The notes under the pieces: model-generated
The model's database searches: none
What the model was told of the DNA's origin: nothing
The model's input: the letters and a program-made list of their open reading frames with translations, nothing else
DNA from: Pseudopithomyces maydicus
Taxonomy: Eukaryota > Ascomycota > Dothideomycetes > Pleosporales > Didymosphaeriaceae
Assembly (NCBI GenBank): GCA_026873275.1
Contig: JANTUC010000006.1
Coordinates: forward strand, 1,612,001-1,676,000
Length of the DNA stretch: 64,000 nt
Reading direction: 5' to 3'
Made by a program: the position numbers and the translations under genes
Shown: positions 34,927 through 46,858 of the stretch, piece after piece
How positions within the stretch are numbered: the stretch's first letter is position 1
How the letters are laid out: the number at the start of each line of letters is the position of its first letter

Positions 34927-37335
34927 ATGTTTTGTTCCAAGTGTCAAGCTTTTTGGCAAGCTTTCCTCTTGGCTTTCAAGACTTGCAACTCTTCGCATAC
35001 CAACAGCAGTACGGAATGGGCGCATCATGAGACGGTATTGCACCAATCTATGAGCGAATTAAAAGCCTCGGCAAAGGAAGGCTGCCTTATCTGTCGCACC
35101 ATCCTATCATCTCCCACGCAATGGGAACACCGAGATCTGCTCGCAGATGACAAAGAAGCGCTGGACATTGTGCTTGAAGTCGATTCCAAAAATGCTGCTT
35201 TCCCTTCGCTTTTCGTGACGATTAATGCCGGCAAGGTGGGGCGGCTGCCGAGACGAATGCTAGCTACTTGTGATGGGTATCTCGAAGACGGTAGGTATAG
35301 ATGTTCTTCGCGTCTTTGCGTGATATCTGAATTCTTGTCACAGAGAAGTTAGGAGCGACACTCGACCGCGCCACGCACCTAGAAAACAAGAGCACGGGCT
35401 CCGATGCAAGCTTTGAACTTGCAAAATTTTGGTTAGAAAGATGTCTAGAACAACATGAGCAATGTCGCCTTAATTCCTATGCGTCCAAAGACTCTTGGCT
35501 CCCCACGCGTCTTATTGATGTTTCTAACGATACTGTCCGACTTATCGAAACGAAAGCAGCCATCCGGGGAGACGATGATAGGCGCTATGTTTCACTCAGT
35601 CACTGCTGGGGCAAGGTTGCCATAATAAAGACTTTGCTCGGAAATTTTGAGCAGCACAAGCAAGGTATCGACCCCAAAGCATTATCCAAAACATTCCGTG
35701 AAGCCGTTCACGCTACGCGGAAACTAGGATTCAGATACATCTGGATCGATTCATTGTGCATTATTCAAGATTCCAAGAGTGACTGGGAGGCTGAGGCCGC
35801 GACGATGTGTGACGTATATCGCAATGCTATCTTGAAGATCGCCGCTGCATCTGCGCCAGGGGAGACATAGGTTGTTTCCAGAACAGGGACGGGCTTCTAC
35901 AATTTCCGTTCCTGGTGGATATGCCGTCACCAACACCAAGAGATGGAAGTGGGACAGTGAAATCTCGTCAGCTAATATTCACTTCTTACGGTCGCACGCA
36001 ACAGCTCGGGGGTCCAGCCACCGAGCCTCCTCTCTATGGGCGCAGCTGGGTGCTGCAAGAACAACTATTATCACCACGTATGCTCATTTTTGATGGCCTG
36101 CAGATCCGCTGGGAATGCAACACCAGCCACGGCACTGAAAGAACCCCACTCGGGGGATTGTCGCGACATATAGGCCATCAAAAAGTGATTCGAGCCGGCG
36201 TGATGAATAACCAGGAGTTTTTCTCTATGCCTGATGTACCGAACAAGGCCGACGCGGCACGGTATCAGCTACAATACTGGATGCATACCGTGATGGACTA
36301 TACCCACCGCGGGATGACTGTAGCAAGCGACAGGTTAGTTGCCATCGAAGGCATCGCGCAGGCTCTTTGCCGCCACACGAAGAAGAAATACTATGCTGGT
36401 ATCTGGCAACAGGACTTTTGGCTCGGCCTCCTCTGGAGTATTTCCCACACCAACGAGTATACGCCCACAACGACAGATGCCTTCGACCTGAAGCGCAACA
36501 AACACGTCCGGCACAAAGAAGACATCGCCCCAAGCTGGTCATGGGTCAGCGTGACCGTCCCCGTAGTCTACCCCGTCCCCGACGTGATCTACATCACCCG
36601 CATGTGCGAAGTCCTCTCCATCTCCGTATCCGGCACGCAGAACCGCAAAACCGGCACCCTCAAGCTCAGCGGCCACATCCGCACCGGCTACGTCGACGCC
36701 TTCTACCAATACGCCAACCGCGAAGCCGAAGCCTCCATCCCCGCCATGACAGCCGCACGTCCCGACGGCTCCAAGCAACTCATCACCTACGCAGGCCGCC
36801 GCCTCCACCCCAACGACTTCTTCATCTTCTCCGACTCGTCGCCCGAAACGGCGGCGAATCGCGTCTCGGGGGGCAGAACTGGCGTCTCGTCCGCGGCACC
36901 TTCCGCCCGGACGAAATCATAGCACCCAGCACGCAGCTCACTTTCGTGGCCATCGCCCAGCACAACGTGGGCGTCTCACCGTCTTCGACGACGCGCTCAC
37001 ACCGCGCGTCGGACCCGCTCCACGTCTGGACGCTGGCGCTCGTCCCGACGGAGAAGAAGGAGAATGAGTACCGGAGGGTGGGGTACGCCGTTTGGGAGGA
37101 CTGCGCGTGGTATGGGTACAATTGTGGGGTTAAGGAGCGCGTGGGGCGGCGGATAGAGAGGGAGCCTGGGTGGAGGGGGATGATGGCAGGGAAGGATTTG
37201 GAGAAGATGGGGTGGGGAGGGGAGGAGGTTGGGAAGGAGCACAAGCATGATTGGGTGAAGGAGGGGCAGTTTCCGGAGTTGAGGAGGTATGGACACTGGG
37301 TTACGGTGGGGGAGAGGTTGGTCACGATCGTGTAG
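34927..37335 (+). CDS. HET-domain protein (heterokaryon incompatibility), full length with two homopolymer frame breaks
   Basis: HET proteins trigger cell death after fusion of unlike hyphae, or act in other nonself responses. Exon 1 is 34927-35290 (ATG, MFCSKCQAF), the intron has a GTAGGT donor and ACAG acceptor, and exon 2 starts at 35344. The N-terminal flank has AKEGCLICRTIL, FWLERCLEQHEQC and SWLPTRLIDV; the HET core has RYVSLSHCWGK, FRYIWIDSLCIIQDSKSDW, MCDVYRNAILKIAAASA and GRSWVLQEQLLSPRML; the C-terminal part has ASDRLVAIEGIAQAL and APSWSWVSV. As read, the frame breaks twice, at the G4 run 35859-35862 and the G6 run 36868-36873; one added G at each restores a continuous protein to TAG 37335 of about 780 residues. 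These could be true inactivating indels, but the homopolymer setting argues for sequence error. It lies just downstream of PIG-M. Confidence 0.85.
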
Positions 37336-37736
37336 CCGAGTGTGATATTCGGGTAGAGTGGTGGTGGTGTGTCACTGATTCATTAGTCAAGACGACCAAC
37401 AATAACAGTCGTAAAATCATGAACCTCACAGGAGACAAATGACAAATAGCAGCAGGGGGTCTCACAGGGTCGCTCTCGGCATGTGAACATGAATGGTATT
37501 GACGAGCCAAAGGAAAGGGGGTATATCGTTGCGACCAATCTAGAAAGACGGAAGGAAATAGGATTTCTCCCTGGATGGTATGAAAGTAGCTCAACACGAC
37601 AACACCTGACCATTAGATGCCACACATGCAAAGCCAAGGACGAAAAAAAGTTCTCCTGATTCCAACTTGCCAAAAGTACATAGATCAATGTAATAAAGGG
37701 CAGGGATGCGAAAAGAGCCCCAAAGAGTTGAGGTTG
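37336..37736. other. Intergenic between convergent HET and GPC1 genes
   Basis: About 400 bp of shared 3' flank; no gene or repeat seen. Confidence 0.5.
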
Positions 37737-39149
37737 TCAAGAACCGTTCGGGTTCGTGTTTCCATCCGCTGGCTTTCTTTCTCTAGCTTCAACATCTTCT
37801 CCAAGGACCCTCGATCCCACGGCAGCACCGGAAGTATTTGCACTACCATCGAGCAGCGGGAACTCTTTCATCTGCTCCGCGTTGGGCTGAGGCATAGGTG
37901 TGAGAGGGGAATTTTGCCACTTGGAGACGTCCTTCTTCAGCTGTTCGAGCTCTTTCTGGAACCGTTTGCTGTAGACTTCTATGTAGTAGTTCGCTCCGTT
38001 GTACGTGCTCCAGATGAAGACGACGGTCAGAAATCCGCCAGAAGCCCATCGCGACCAGAACCAAAGGGGGCAGGGAACCATGGTGAGAACGGCATAGGTG
38101 TATTGAATCAACATGAAAGCGGGCTCTTGGAGCGATTCGGGCAAGGAGAGGACAAAGCGACCGAGGAAGTTTTTGGCGTAAGATTTCCGAAGCCAGGTGA
38201 AAGAGGTTGGACGGCCGGCAGCAATCTTGTCTCGGCGGCGGACGGTGATGAGGAAGTGGTAGCTGAGCTGCCATACAGCGTAGGGCAGGGTTGCCCAAAT
38301 CATCATCTGACCAAGGCCATAGCGGATGGGTGAGTCTGTGGGTGCGTTGCGAATGGCCCATACAGCGGGATATGCCTGGCGTTGATAGTCGCTCGAAAGA
38401 AGATGTACAACGCAGTGAAGTGTTGCACAAGGCATGATGTGGATGAAGAGACTGACGACTTTGTCCATGGAGTGGAATACCAACGAATTGCGCCACATGA
38501 TGATGGCAATGGCGTTGTTGCCGAAAGCGAGGCAGTAAGTACTAATGAACAGGCGCTTGGACCGGGGGAAGACCCAGAGGCTGAGGACCAACAGGGCGTT
38601 GACAAAGTAGCACAGATCTGCGAGGAAGTAGTGGTATCCCTTCTTGTGGTAGGTGTAGTAGCGCAAGGGCATGAAGTAGAGCAGCTGGACAGTGTACCAC
38701 AGCGGGAACCACTCTGGGCGGCCGCCGACCAGGTATCCTGAAACGAAGATGTTCATGACGGCGGCGATGAACGAGGCCTTTTCGCGTGCAGTGACGGCGG
38801 TGTTGGAAGCCCACTGCTCGTTGAGGCGCTCGACGGACTGGCGCATGCGCTTCTTGTACTTGTCCAGCTGCTCGCTCTCATTGGGAACGCGACGGCGCCA
38901 CTCCTCGATGGCACGATCCCTGGTGGTGGCGGTTCGCGTCTTTGCAGCATTTCGGAGGCGCTCGGTCTGGGCGGAGACGGACTTGTGGAGCTTTTCCACG
39001 CGCTGTGTCAAGGCCAGGTTCTCGATGAAGTCGAACATGGTCAGGCGCTCGACAGGCGGGAAGAAGGCGGCCTCTTCGGCGTCCGAGTCGTCCATGTATT
39101 GGGAGCTGTTGGAGAAGGAGTCGGAGCGCGACAGGCCGGGGGTGTGCAT
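37737..39149 (-). CDS. GPC1: Glycerophosphocholine acyltransferase 1 (GPC1-type, DUF2838)
   Basis: Multi-span membrane acyltransferase that converts glycerophosphocholine and acyl-CoA to lysophosphatidylcholine, part of PC remodelling. As read from ATG 39149 the protein has 470 residues: a cytosolic N-terminus with a helical region (QRVEKLHKSVSAQTERLRN), then at least six hydrophobic helices with family marks RPEWFPLWYTVQLLYFM, YHYFLADLCYFVN, FGNNAIAIIMWRNSLVFHS and YNGANYYIEVYSKRF. The coding frame appears to extend upstream. Adding one base in the G6 runs at 39150-39155 and 39289-39294 would open a continuous N-terminus from ATG 39309, reading PEDLPIMADRIRSEPDLSVM, then PSADASIPP joined to MHTPGLSRSD; the current ATG would then be an internal Met. 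It is divergent from SMC1. Confidence 0.9.
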   Translation of the reverse strand: MHTPGLSRSDSFSNSSQYMDDSDAEEAAFFPPVERLTMFDFIENLALTQRVEKLHKSVSAQTERLRNAAKTRTATTRDRAIEEWRRRVPNESEQLDKYKKRMRQSVERLNEQWASNTAVTAREKASFIAAVMNIFVSGYLVGGRPEWFPLWYTVQLLYFMPLRYYTYHKKGYHYFLADLCYFVNALLVLSLWVFPRSKRLFISTYCLAFGNNAIAIIMWRNSLVFHSMDKVVSLFIHIMPCATLHCVVHLLSSDYQRQAYPAVWAIRNAPTDSPIRYGLGQMMIWATLPYAVWQLSYHFLITVRRRDKIAAGRPTSFTWLRKSYAKNFLGRFVLSLPESLQEPAFMLIQYTYAVLTMVPCPLWFWSRWASGGFLTVVFIWSTYNGANYYIEVYSKRFQKELEQLKKDVSKWQNSPLTPMPQPNAEQMKEFPLLDGSANTSGAAVGSRVLGEDVEARERKPADGNTNPNGS

Positions 39150-39309
39150 GGGGGGATGGAGGCATCGGCGCTCGGCATGACGGAGAGGTCGGGCTCTGAC
39201 CTGATGCGGTCGGCCATGATGGGCAGGTCTTCAGGCACAACGACCAGACTGGAGGGGTTGCGGCGGTGGAGGGGTCTGCTCGGGTAGCGGGGGGAGAGCC
39301 TACAGCCAT

Positions 39310-40076
39310 GGTGGTGGTGGTTAGCTGGGTTGCGGGCGGGGCTTCATATCGCGGAGGTGGAGGTGGAGGTGGAGGTGGAGATGGAGGTGGAAGTACAGGT
39401 GGACGTAGAGATGGAGGTGGAGGTGAAGGTGAAGGTGAAGGTAGAGGTGCAGGTGTAAGGAACAGCAGCACGAACAAAAGAGGAAAGCGGGCACACACGG
39501 CGGGGTTATAGAGATCCAGCGAGACCCTGCGCCGGGTATGTCGACGAGCACCGGGCTGGACGGCCGTTGTATGTCGTCTCGAGAAGCGGATGCGTGGTGC
39601 AACGGCGGGCGGTGATTGGGAGCGTGGGCGGCGCAACGCGAGTCACAAGAACGGCGGATGCAGAGCGGTGGATGGCCGGGGCCAGGTCACAAGACCAGAG
39701 TGGCGAGCGTGGTGTTGTTGCAGGGTGCGTACAGCGCAGGCAGAAAAAAAGACACAGTGTGCAGGCAGGCTGGATGTGCGCTGTTGTGTTGCTATGCCTT
39801 GCTGGGGGGGGGGCGGTAGCCTCAGACGTCATGCACGAACGGGGGCTAGGCCTTGGGGCCCTAATGCTGGTTGGGGCTGGGCTGGGCTGGCTACTGTACG
39901 GCGGCCCACAAGCCCGAAGCGCGCAGCCGGGCACCCACTCACCCACCCTAGGGCTAGTAGGGCCTACAGCAAGTACGCGTCGACGCGCTGCGCCCGCACT
40001 AAACCAACCAGCACCTCCACCACCGTCCCTCGCGTCCTCGCGTCCTCGCGTCCAGCTCCCGCCCAACCGCGCAACC
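39310..40076. promoter_or_regulatory. Divergent promoter region, GPC1 / SMC1
   Basis: Separates outward-facing GPC1 and SMC1. Besides the GGAGGT repeat it holds a G10 run at 39804-39813. Overlapping frames across it (about 38878-39636 minus, 39567-40574 plus) are low-complexity read-throughs of these repeats and not genes. Confidence 0.5.
39351..39462. repeat. Purine-rich GGAGGT-type hexamer repeat
   Basis: Imperfect tandem GGAGGT/GGTGAA units over about 110 bp, nearly all purine plus T on the plus strand. It lies in the GPC1-SMC1 divergent intergenic region, just upstream of the proposed extended GPC1 start. Its strand asymmetry makes polypurine structures possible (inference). Confidence 0.85.
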
Positions 40077-43000
40077 ATGGGCAAACTCGTGCGCCTCGAG
40101 CTCTACAGTGCGTCCAATTCTCCGAGCCATTGCCGTCGCCGCGCTGACCCCCGCAGACTTCAAGACGTATCGCGGCAAGCATGTGCTGCCCTTCGGCGAC
40201 TCGTACTTCACCTCCATCATCGGCCCCAATGGCTCCGGCAAGTCCAACAGCATGGACGCCATCTCCTTCGTGCTCGGCATCAAGTCGGCCTCGTTGCGAT
40301 CGCGCGAGCTGCGCGAGCTTGTCTACCGCGGCCGCATCATCGAAAACAGCAAAACCGCCGTCGACGAGAACAACGCCGACCAGAATGCCGACCAGGACCC
40401 AGACACCCAGGACCCCGCAGACTCGCAGTCCGTAGACCCCAAGACCGCCTGGGTCGAAGCCGTCTTCGAAGACGATGCCGAGACCATCCACCGATGGCGT
40501 CGCACCATCACCACCCAAGGCCAGAGCGAATACCGCATAAACGGACGCGTCGTCACCGCCCGTGCCTACAATGATGCCCTCGAGGAGCAGAACATCCTGG
40601 TCAAGGCCCGCGCCTTCCTTATCCCCCAGGGTGAGGTCGAGGAGGTCGCTAAGAAGCCTCCCAAGGAGATCACCCACATGATCGAGCAGATCTCGGGCAG
40701 TCTGGAGAAGAAGGCCGACTACGAGAGGCTCAAGCTTGAGTCCGATGCTGCTGCCGAGGACAACGCCCAGTTCCTCCACCAGAGGCGTCAGATCAACGCC
40801 GAGATCAAAACCTACCAGGAGCTTGCCGACGAGGCCAAGGCTTACGAGCGCAAGGTTGCCGAGCGCGACGACGCGACCGTGACGCACATCATGTGGAAGC
40901 TGTACCACCATCAGCAAGCCATCGAGAAGGCCCGTGCCAAGATCTCGAGCCACGCAGAGGAGCTGAAGGAGCACAGGCGCGGCGTCGAAAAGTACCACAA
41001 GCGATTGCAGGATGCCACTCAAGATGAAGCCAAGGTCAAGCGCGACATCGCAAAGACTAACAACAGTGTCAATGCCAAGGCCAAGGAGATCGAGGATGCT
41101 CAGAACGACCTCGTTCCTATTGAAGAAAAGATCCGCCTTACCGAAAGAGAGCTGGCCAAGTTGGATGACCGCATCGCTGCCCTGACCAAGGATCGCGATG
41201 CGAAAACACAAGAAATGGCTCAGTTGGACAAGAATCTTGCCCAGGTTGACAAGTTGGAAAAGCAATGGGAGGCTCAGCGCAGGGCCGCCGCTGCCCAGCA
41301 AGGGAAGGAGCTTTCGGTTGAAGACGAGCAAGAATACAACCGGCTCAGGAGCCAGGTCAGCACACGAACCTATACAAACCAAGCTGAAGTCACAAGGCTG
41401 GAGCGAGAGATTGGCACCGAGCGCGAACATGCCCAGAACCTCCAGCAGAAGATAAATGGCTTCAATGCGACCGTAGAAAGGTTAGATGGAGACATTGTCC
41501 AATTGCAAGAAAGGCAAAACACTCTCAAGGCCGACTTGAAAGAGAAGAAAAAGACCCGGGCCGAGAAGCGTCAAGCACTTAACAAGTTGCAATCTGACCG
41601 AAAACGCATCGGTGATCAGTCAGTTGAATTCAACCAAGAGTTACACAAGGTCCTTTCTAAGCTCCAGGCTGCCGAAATGGATCGCCACGAGTCCAACAGA
41701 GAGAGGAGCATACGGGAACACGTGTCCAAAATGAAGCGCACTTTCGGAAACAGCGTCTATGGACGGTACAAAGACCTGATAAAACCGAAGCAGAGGAAGT
41801 ATGATCTTGCTGTTGGCACGCTGCTCGGTTGGCATATGGACGCTGTTCTTGTGGACACCGATAAGACTGCAAGAGATTGCGTCGCCTTTTTGAAGGAAGG
41901 TAAACTCGGCCAAATGAGCTTCCTACCTCTCGACTCGCTTACCGTTACGGCTGTCAGGCAAGATTTGAAAGGCATGCACGAAGGTATGCGTCTGGGTATC
42001 GACTGCATTGACTATCCTCCTCATCTTGAACGAGCCATCTCCTCTGCCTGCGGTGACAGTGTCATCTGCGATACCCTCAAGCTTGCCCAACAAATGTGCT
42101 TCGAGCGCAAGATTGGTGTCAAGGCAGTGACCTTGGATGGGTCCGTCATCACGAAGAGCAATACCATGTCTGGTGGTACCATGCACGGCTCGAATCAAAA
42201 GCAGCAATGGGGTGACGCTGACATCGATGCGTTGAGGCAAAGCGTGCAAAAGTACCAAACGCAGCTTGGCAATCTTCCTAGGACTGATGCAATCGATAAA
42301 CAGATCGATGAGTTGCAGGTGGAGCTGAACGATTTGGACGATCAGACCCGCCGAATGGAGGAGGAGATCAAGACACTGGACCGTAATATAAGCAGCCAGC
42401 AGAAAGAGCTAGACCATGCTCAGACTATAATCACACAAGAGTCGCCAAAACTAAATGATGTGGAGCGACGATTGGCCAGCAGAGAGAAGGATCTGGCAGA
42501 CGCTGCAGATGCCGTCCATCAGGTCGAAGATGAACTCTTTAGCAGTTTCTGTCGACGCCTCGGTTATGCCAACATTCGTGAGTACGAGGCCCAACAAGGC
42601 TCCGCTCAGCAGGAGACTTCGCAGAGGCGCCTCGAGTTCAAGAAGCAGCGTACGACACTTGACTTCATGCGCAAGAACGTCCAGCAGCAGATCGATCATA
42701 TCCAGTCACGGATTCAGTCCACCCAGGACAAGCTCATGCGCGACCAAACTGCCCTCAAAGGCCACCAGTCTCAACAAGAAGAGCTGCAAAATTCCATTGA
42801 TGAACTCCAAGCAGAGTTGGAGGGTCTGCAGGCGACATTGGCCGAATTTGAACAGTCAAAAAGTGGCAAGAGTGCAATCGTCAAGGAAGCTCGCAACAAG
42901 CTGGACAAGCGCAATGAGAAGGTTAAACATGTGCAAGAGGATGTTCAGCAACTGGAGATCGACATCAAAAACAGGGCCATGGAACGTTATAGCCTTCTCA

Positions 43001-44023
43001 AAAAGTGCCGTCTGGATGAGATCAAGCTTCCGTTGACCAGGAACTCTGTGGCATTGACTTCACTGCCTATGGTCGACGCCGCACGACAACAAGACCCTGA
43101 TGCGATGGACGTCGACGAGCAGGAAGACACCCAGCCCGAGATCGATGACTATGGCATCGAACCGGACTTTGAGAAGCTTGACAATGAGCTTCGCGACGAA
43201 ATTGATGATATTCTCGCGAAAGAGGACAGTGACGACGACGCTCTTCAGGCCGAAGCCACAACCTCTCTCAAGAAGGCTGAAGACCAGCTCACGGACCAGA
43301 TCGCATCGCTAGATGCTGAGATCAACAAGGCGAATCCTAACATGAAAGCTGCGGAGCGCCTCGCCGCCGCCCAGGACAAACTCACCCAGATCAGCGAGGA
43401 CTTCAAAACCGCAAAGAAGAAGGCCGAGGATGCAAAGACTGCCTTCGAGATGGTCAAGGAGGAGCGCCTCGAGCTCTTCATGAAGGCTTACGACCACATC
43501 CACGAGAACATTCTCCCCGTGTACCGGGAACTCACCAAGTCGGCGCAATTCACAACAGGTGGAACCGCGTATCTCGACCTCGAGGACAGCGTAGAGCCAT
43601 ACTTGGCAGGCATCAAGTACCACGCCATGCCGCCGCTCAAGCGCTTCCGCGACATGGAGCATCTTTCCGGTGGTGAGCGTACCATCGCCGCCTTGGCGCT
43701 CTTGTTCGCGATCCACAGCTACCAGCCCAGTCCGTTCTTCGTGCTCGATGAGGTGGACGCCGCGCTTGACAACGTGAACGTGGCGCGTGTCGCCAAATAC
43801 GTTACAAGCCACGCCCGGCCGGGAATGCAGTTCATCGTCATCAGTCACAAGGCAGGGCTGTTCCAGGAGAGCCAGACGCTGGTGGGTATCATGCGGGATC
43901 AGAGCAAGATGAGTAGCAAGGCGATTAGCTTGGATGTAAGTCTTCTCCAATCGGATCCATGTAAGGCGCAATGGGCTAACCGAGTTGCAGTTGAGAAATT
44001 ACCCTGCGGTGGCAGCGGCGTAA
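40077..44023 (+). CDS. SMC1: Cohesin subunit SMC1
   Basis: ATPase arm of the cohesin ring with SMC3 and the kleisin SCC1; holds sister chromatids and shapes loops in the nucleus. Three exons: 40077-40107 (31 nt, MGKLVRLELY), 40157-43935 and 43991-44023; phases agree, 1,280 residues, near the family norm. The N-terminal head has VLPFGDSYFTSIIGPNGSGK (Walker A, about residue 34) and an R-loop region LRSRELRELVYRG. A long coiled coil precedes the hinge (about residues 520-690: RTFGNSVYGRYKDLIKPKQR, GVKAVTLDGSVITKS, MSGGTMHG), and the second coil returns to the C-terminal head with LSGGERT (signature, about 1180) and FFVLDEVDAALD (Walker B, about 1205). SMC1-specific FLIPQGEVEEVAKK is present. 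The last exon encodes only LRNYPAVAAA; without it, read-through adds a false tail. Confidence 0.97.
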
Positions 44024-45740
44024 TGATGAGCTGGATGGAGGTGAGCGTGCGCCACGGTTCGTGCGAACCTTGCTCATGGCAGTGTAATAATATATACTCG
44101 GGGAAGGGTCACTTTGTTCTTTTCCTGACACGTCCTCTGTGTGCTCAATCTTGGCAAGGGCCGAGATGATTGTGACGAGAATGAATACATGTGGTTTTAT
44201 GCAGTTTCAATGTCAATGTTTGGCTATGGTGACAGTTATGATCTTTTTCGTATTGCACATGCCTTGTGTCACATGTATATGTATATATACATATATCTAA
44301 GGTCCACCTTCGGTACCCGTTGCCCCTCATACAAGTGTTCTGGGTGCGATCGAAGCTCTTCGATGGGATTTCCGCTCGTCGTGTTGTCCAATCGCAAACG
44401 GCATGCGTAGTAGGTAGGCCTACAAGAGCGTATGGAAGGGAGCAGGGTAAGCGGATGCTATACGTGAGTGCTGGTGGGTGGACGTCCGTGAATCTCGGGG
44501 CGTCCAACTCCCTGTCTACTAACTGAAGCGGCGAGCTGGACTCGAATTGGCCCGCGCGATGCAGCCGCATTGAGATATACATACAGTATGCTATGCGTTT
44601 CCGTCGTTGTGGTGACCCGTAGGATCATGACTAGATATCCTGCAAGCGCCACAGTCGTACAAGGCCTCACGTCCAGTTATAGTCGCGAGGCCGCGAAGCT
44701 GTAGATTGCTTGCCCTAGTTCGTCTGACCTTTGTCATGATTCGAGTGTATTCGAAGCGACCGTCGGTGTATGCATCTTACAGTCCTATCTCCTGATGTGT
44801 GAGCATGATCAACCCAAAAGGAGGCAAACGTCGTTACCTGGAAGCAAGGCGTACCCTTGACCGAACGCGGAAATCCGATCTTGCGAACGAGAAGGCAACT
44901 CGTGCTGATGGATGTAAGGTGACCGTAAGGTGACCGCAAGGTGACAGCTCATTGCACCTGGAAGTCTGCATAGTGCCCGACAAGGCTCAGAAGGGGCCGT
45001 GTGGTGGCTGCAAGAATAGCTTTTGTTTCTTGGAGAAGACACCATCGGGCGAGTGTGGGCTCGATGATGGTTCTCGGTGTGAGTCTCTGCTGATGTTCAG
45101 TATGCTGACGTTGCAGCGTTGCTGATGGCGTGGAGAATATTGCGAGTGACCTTGACGTAGCTCTCGCTGGGTGCTAGAAATGATCCGAGTGATGTGGAAG
45201 CAGTTAACACAGAGGTTTTATCGGGGAATGAACGCGTGAGTGATCGGGTGCTGAGTACAAAGAGCTCAGACGGGTTGCCATCGTACAAGCTGCAGTCTGC
45301 CGTGACGAGACATGTATGGCAGGTATAGGAGTGTGGTTCCAGCGTAAGTCGATCCATCTCACGATACATGGTAAAGTTGCTGATCTGCATGCGTTGATCG
45401 TGGAAGATCATGTTACCGCGGCCATGGTCCCCACGGGGAGTTGGAGGGAGCTAGAGTGACCAAACAAGGCATGGAAAGCCCGCTCGTCCGTTCTCCATGA
45501 TCGAGATCATCGATTCACTTCGCTTCGAGCGCTCATGCATCGGCCGCGGCCCTATACGAAGCCAAGGCTTTCTTTCAGACAACTAAACATGCGAATCGTC
45601 GGCAGGCGTGCCGTCTCGGAATCATTCCCAGCTCGCATTGTGCCACGGATACCCCTATGCAAGGCGAATCCACCCATCATCGCTCCTTGCTGGAAGCGAT
45701 CTACAATGAACGCATTGTAGCGTATGAACATTGCCCCTAT
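44024..45740. other. Intergenic, includes a short tandem repeat
   Basis: No supported gene. A triplicated 11-bp unit (GTAAGGTGACC) lies at 44914-44945. Short minus-strand frames (for example 45097-45411) have no recognisable domain. Confidence 0.45.
44914..44945. repeat. 11-bp direct repeat, three copies
   Basis: GTAAGGTGACC, GTAAGGTGACC and GCAAGGTGAC in direct succession. TGACC-type half sites repeated at one helical turn could be a factor-binding array (inference) or a simple tandem duplication. Confidence 0.7.
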
Positions 45741-46157
45741 CTAAGACAGGCCTTCCTTGCTCATACGAGCCACAGCCTTTGTAGGTTGGCTTACTGATGC
45801 ATCCAGGCGCCTAAAGAAGGAATATAGTGGTAGCTGAAGTTGCAGCATGGCATTTGCCTTCCATGAATGGCTGGCGTCGAGGAGGTTCGCCCACCGCATG
45901 CACCTGTTCGCACTTTTGCTATGAATATGTACGAATCTGAACGCACGGTAGTGAAATGTCCGCTCAGCATCCGTAACAATGTGACACGGCGTTAATTGCC
46001 GAGCTAACGTTTGTAGCTTACTGATCACGCAAGGTCCACCAATGCACATGAACACCTTTCCGAGTCCGGTCAAGCAACGGATGAAATAGTAATACATGCG
46101 AGATTGCTCGAACGTGATTAGAGCTCTCATTTTCTTGCGTAATAGCGAGTTCACCAT
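45741..46157 (-). CDS. Possible hypothetical protein or gene remnant, 138 residues
   Basis: Open frame from an ATG at 46157 with protein-like composition: balanced hydrophobic and charged residues, and blocks such as FHYRAFRFVHIHSKSANRC and MRWANLLDASHSWKANAML. No domain is recognised and no exon could be joined up- or downstream with confidence. It could be a small gene, the last exon of a larger decayed gene, or chance. Confidence 0.3.
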   Translation of the reverse strand: MVNSLLRKKMRALITFEQSRMYYYFIRCLTGLGKVFMCIGGPCVISKLQTLARQLTPCHIVTDAERTFHYRAFRFVHIHSKSANRCMRWANLLDASHSWKANAMLQLQLPLYSFFRRLDASVSQPTKAVARMSKEGLS

Positions 46158-46858
46158 GTCAGGGATAATACGTAGGTAATGAATAAATGAGCCTTTGGGA
46201 ATATGATTATGGAGGAATGACTACAAAGTCATAGAGAGCTGGATATCAGCGCCAAGAAGCTTCCCGTCGGCAAGCAGGTGATCCCGATCGATTCGATCGG
46301 TGAACATGAGGAGCTATAAACAGGATTGATAGGTAGCCAGTGTGAACTCGATTGGTCGCCTTGACGCTTGCGTGCTCAAGATAGTTTTGGCCAGTGCCCT
46401 GGGTAAATTTTCAACGCAGTGGATGGAAGTGATCCTTTCGCTGAAAGATGGCCTTGAACTATGCGTGAATGGATATCATAATTCCGAAATAATCGTACCT
46501 TCCGAGACGCTGTAAGAGAGGTTCGAATCCTCAGACGTGTTGCGATATCTGTCAGCATGACCCTCCGGAGAAAACCAAAATCGACACTTAACAGATAGAG
46601 ATATAGCCCCCCCCATCATAGTGTCTAAACATGTAAGAAAATTCGACGATTTTGGTAACATTCGATCTAGACGCAGCTAAAAGGGCTTCAGCCTCCAAAA
46701 AAAAAGGTATGTGTAATTGCCACCGAATGTTGCTTGGCAGTAGACCTAGGCGGCGAAAGACGCAGAAATGTGGAGCTATAATTATTCCATGGAGCGTAGT
46801 TATTTCGGGAGCGTAGTGTCCCACCATAGGAATGCTGCTAGTGAATTCGCCACATTGT
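46158..46858. other. Intergenic, nothing supported
   Basis: 3' flank of the coiled-coil protein gene. A T-arm-like string (GGTTCGAATCC) near 46520 is not accompanied by a tRNA fold. Confidence 0.4.

Noticed and set aside
38878..39636. 252-codon Pro/Ser-rich minus-strand frame
   Set aside because: It is the wrong frame of the GPC1 5' end plus a read-through of the GGAGGT repeat.
43936..44169. Extended SMC1 C-terminus by read-through past 43935
   Set aside because: The GTAAGT donor at 43936 and the TTGCAG acceptor give a family-like short tail (LRNYPAVAAA); the read-through tail is Cys/Trp-rich and unlike SMC1.
46490..46545. tRNA-like T-arm string (GGTTCGAATCC)
   Set aside because: The string matches a B-box, but no pairing acceptor stem, A-box or anticodon arm could be found at the right distance, and the T-stem has a mismatch.
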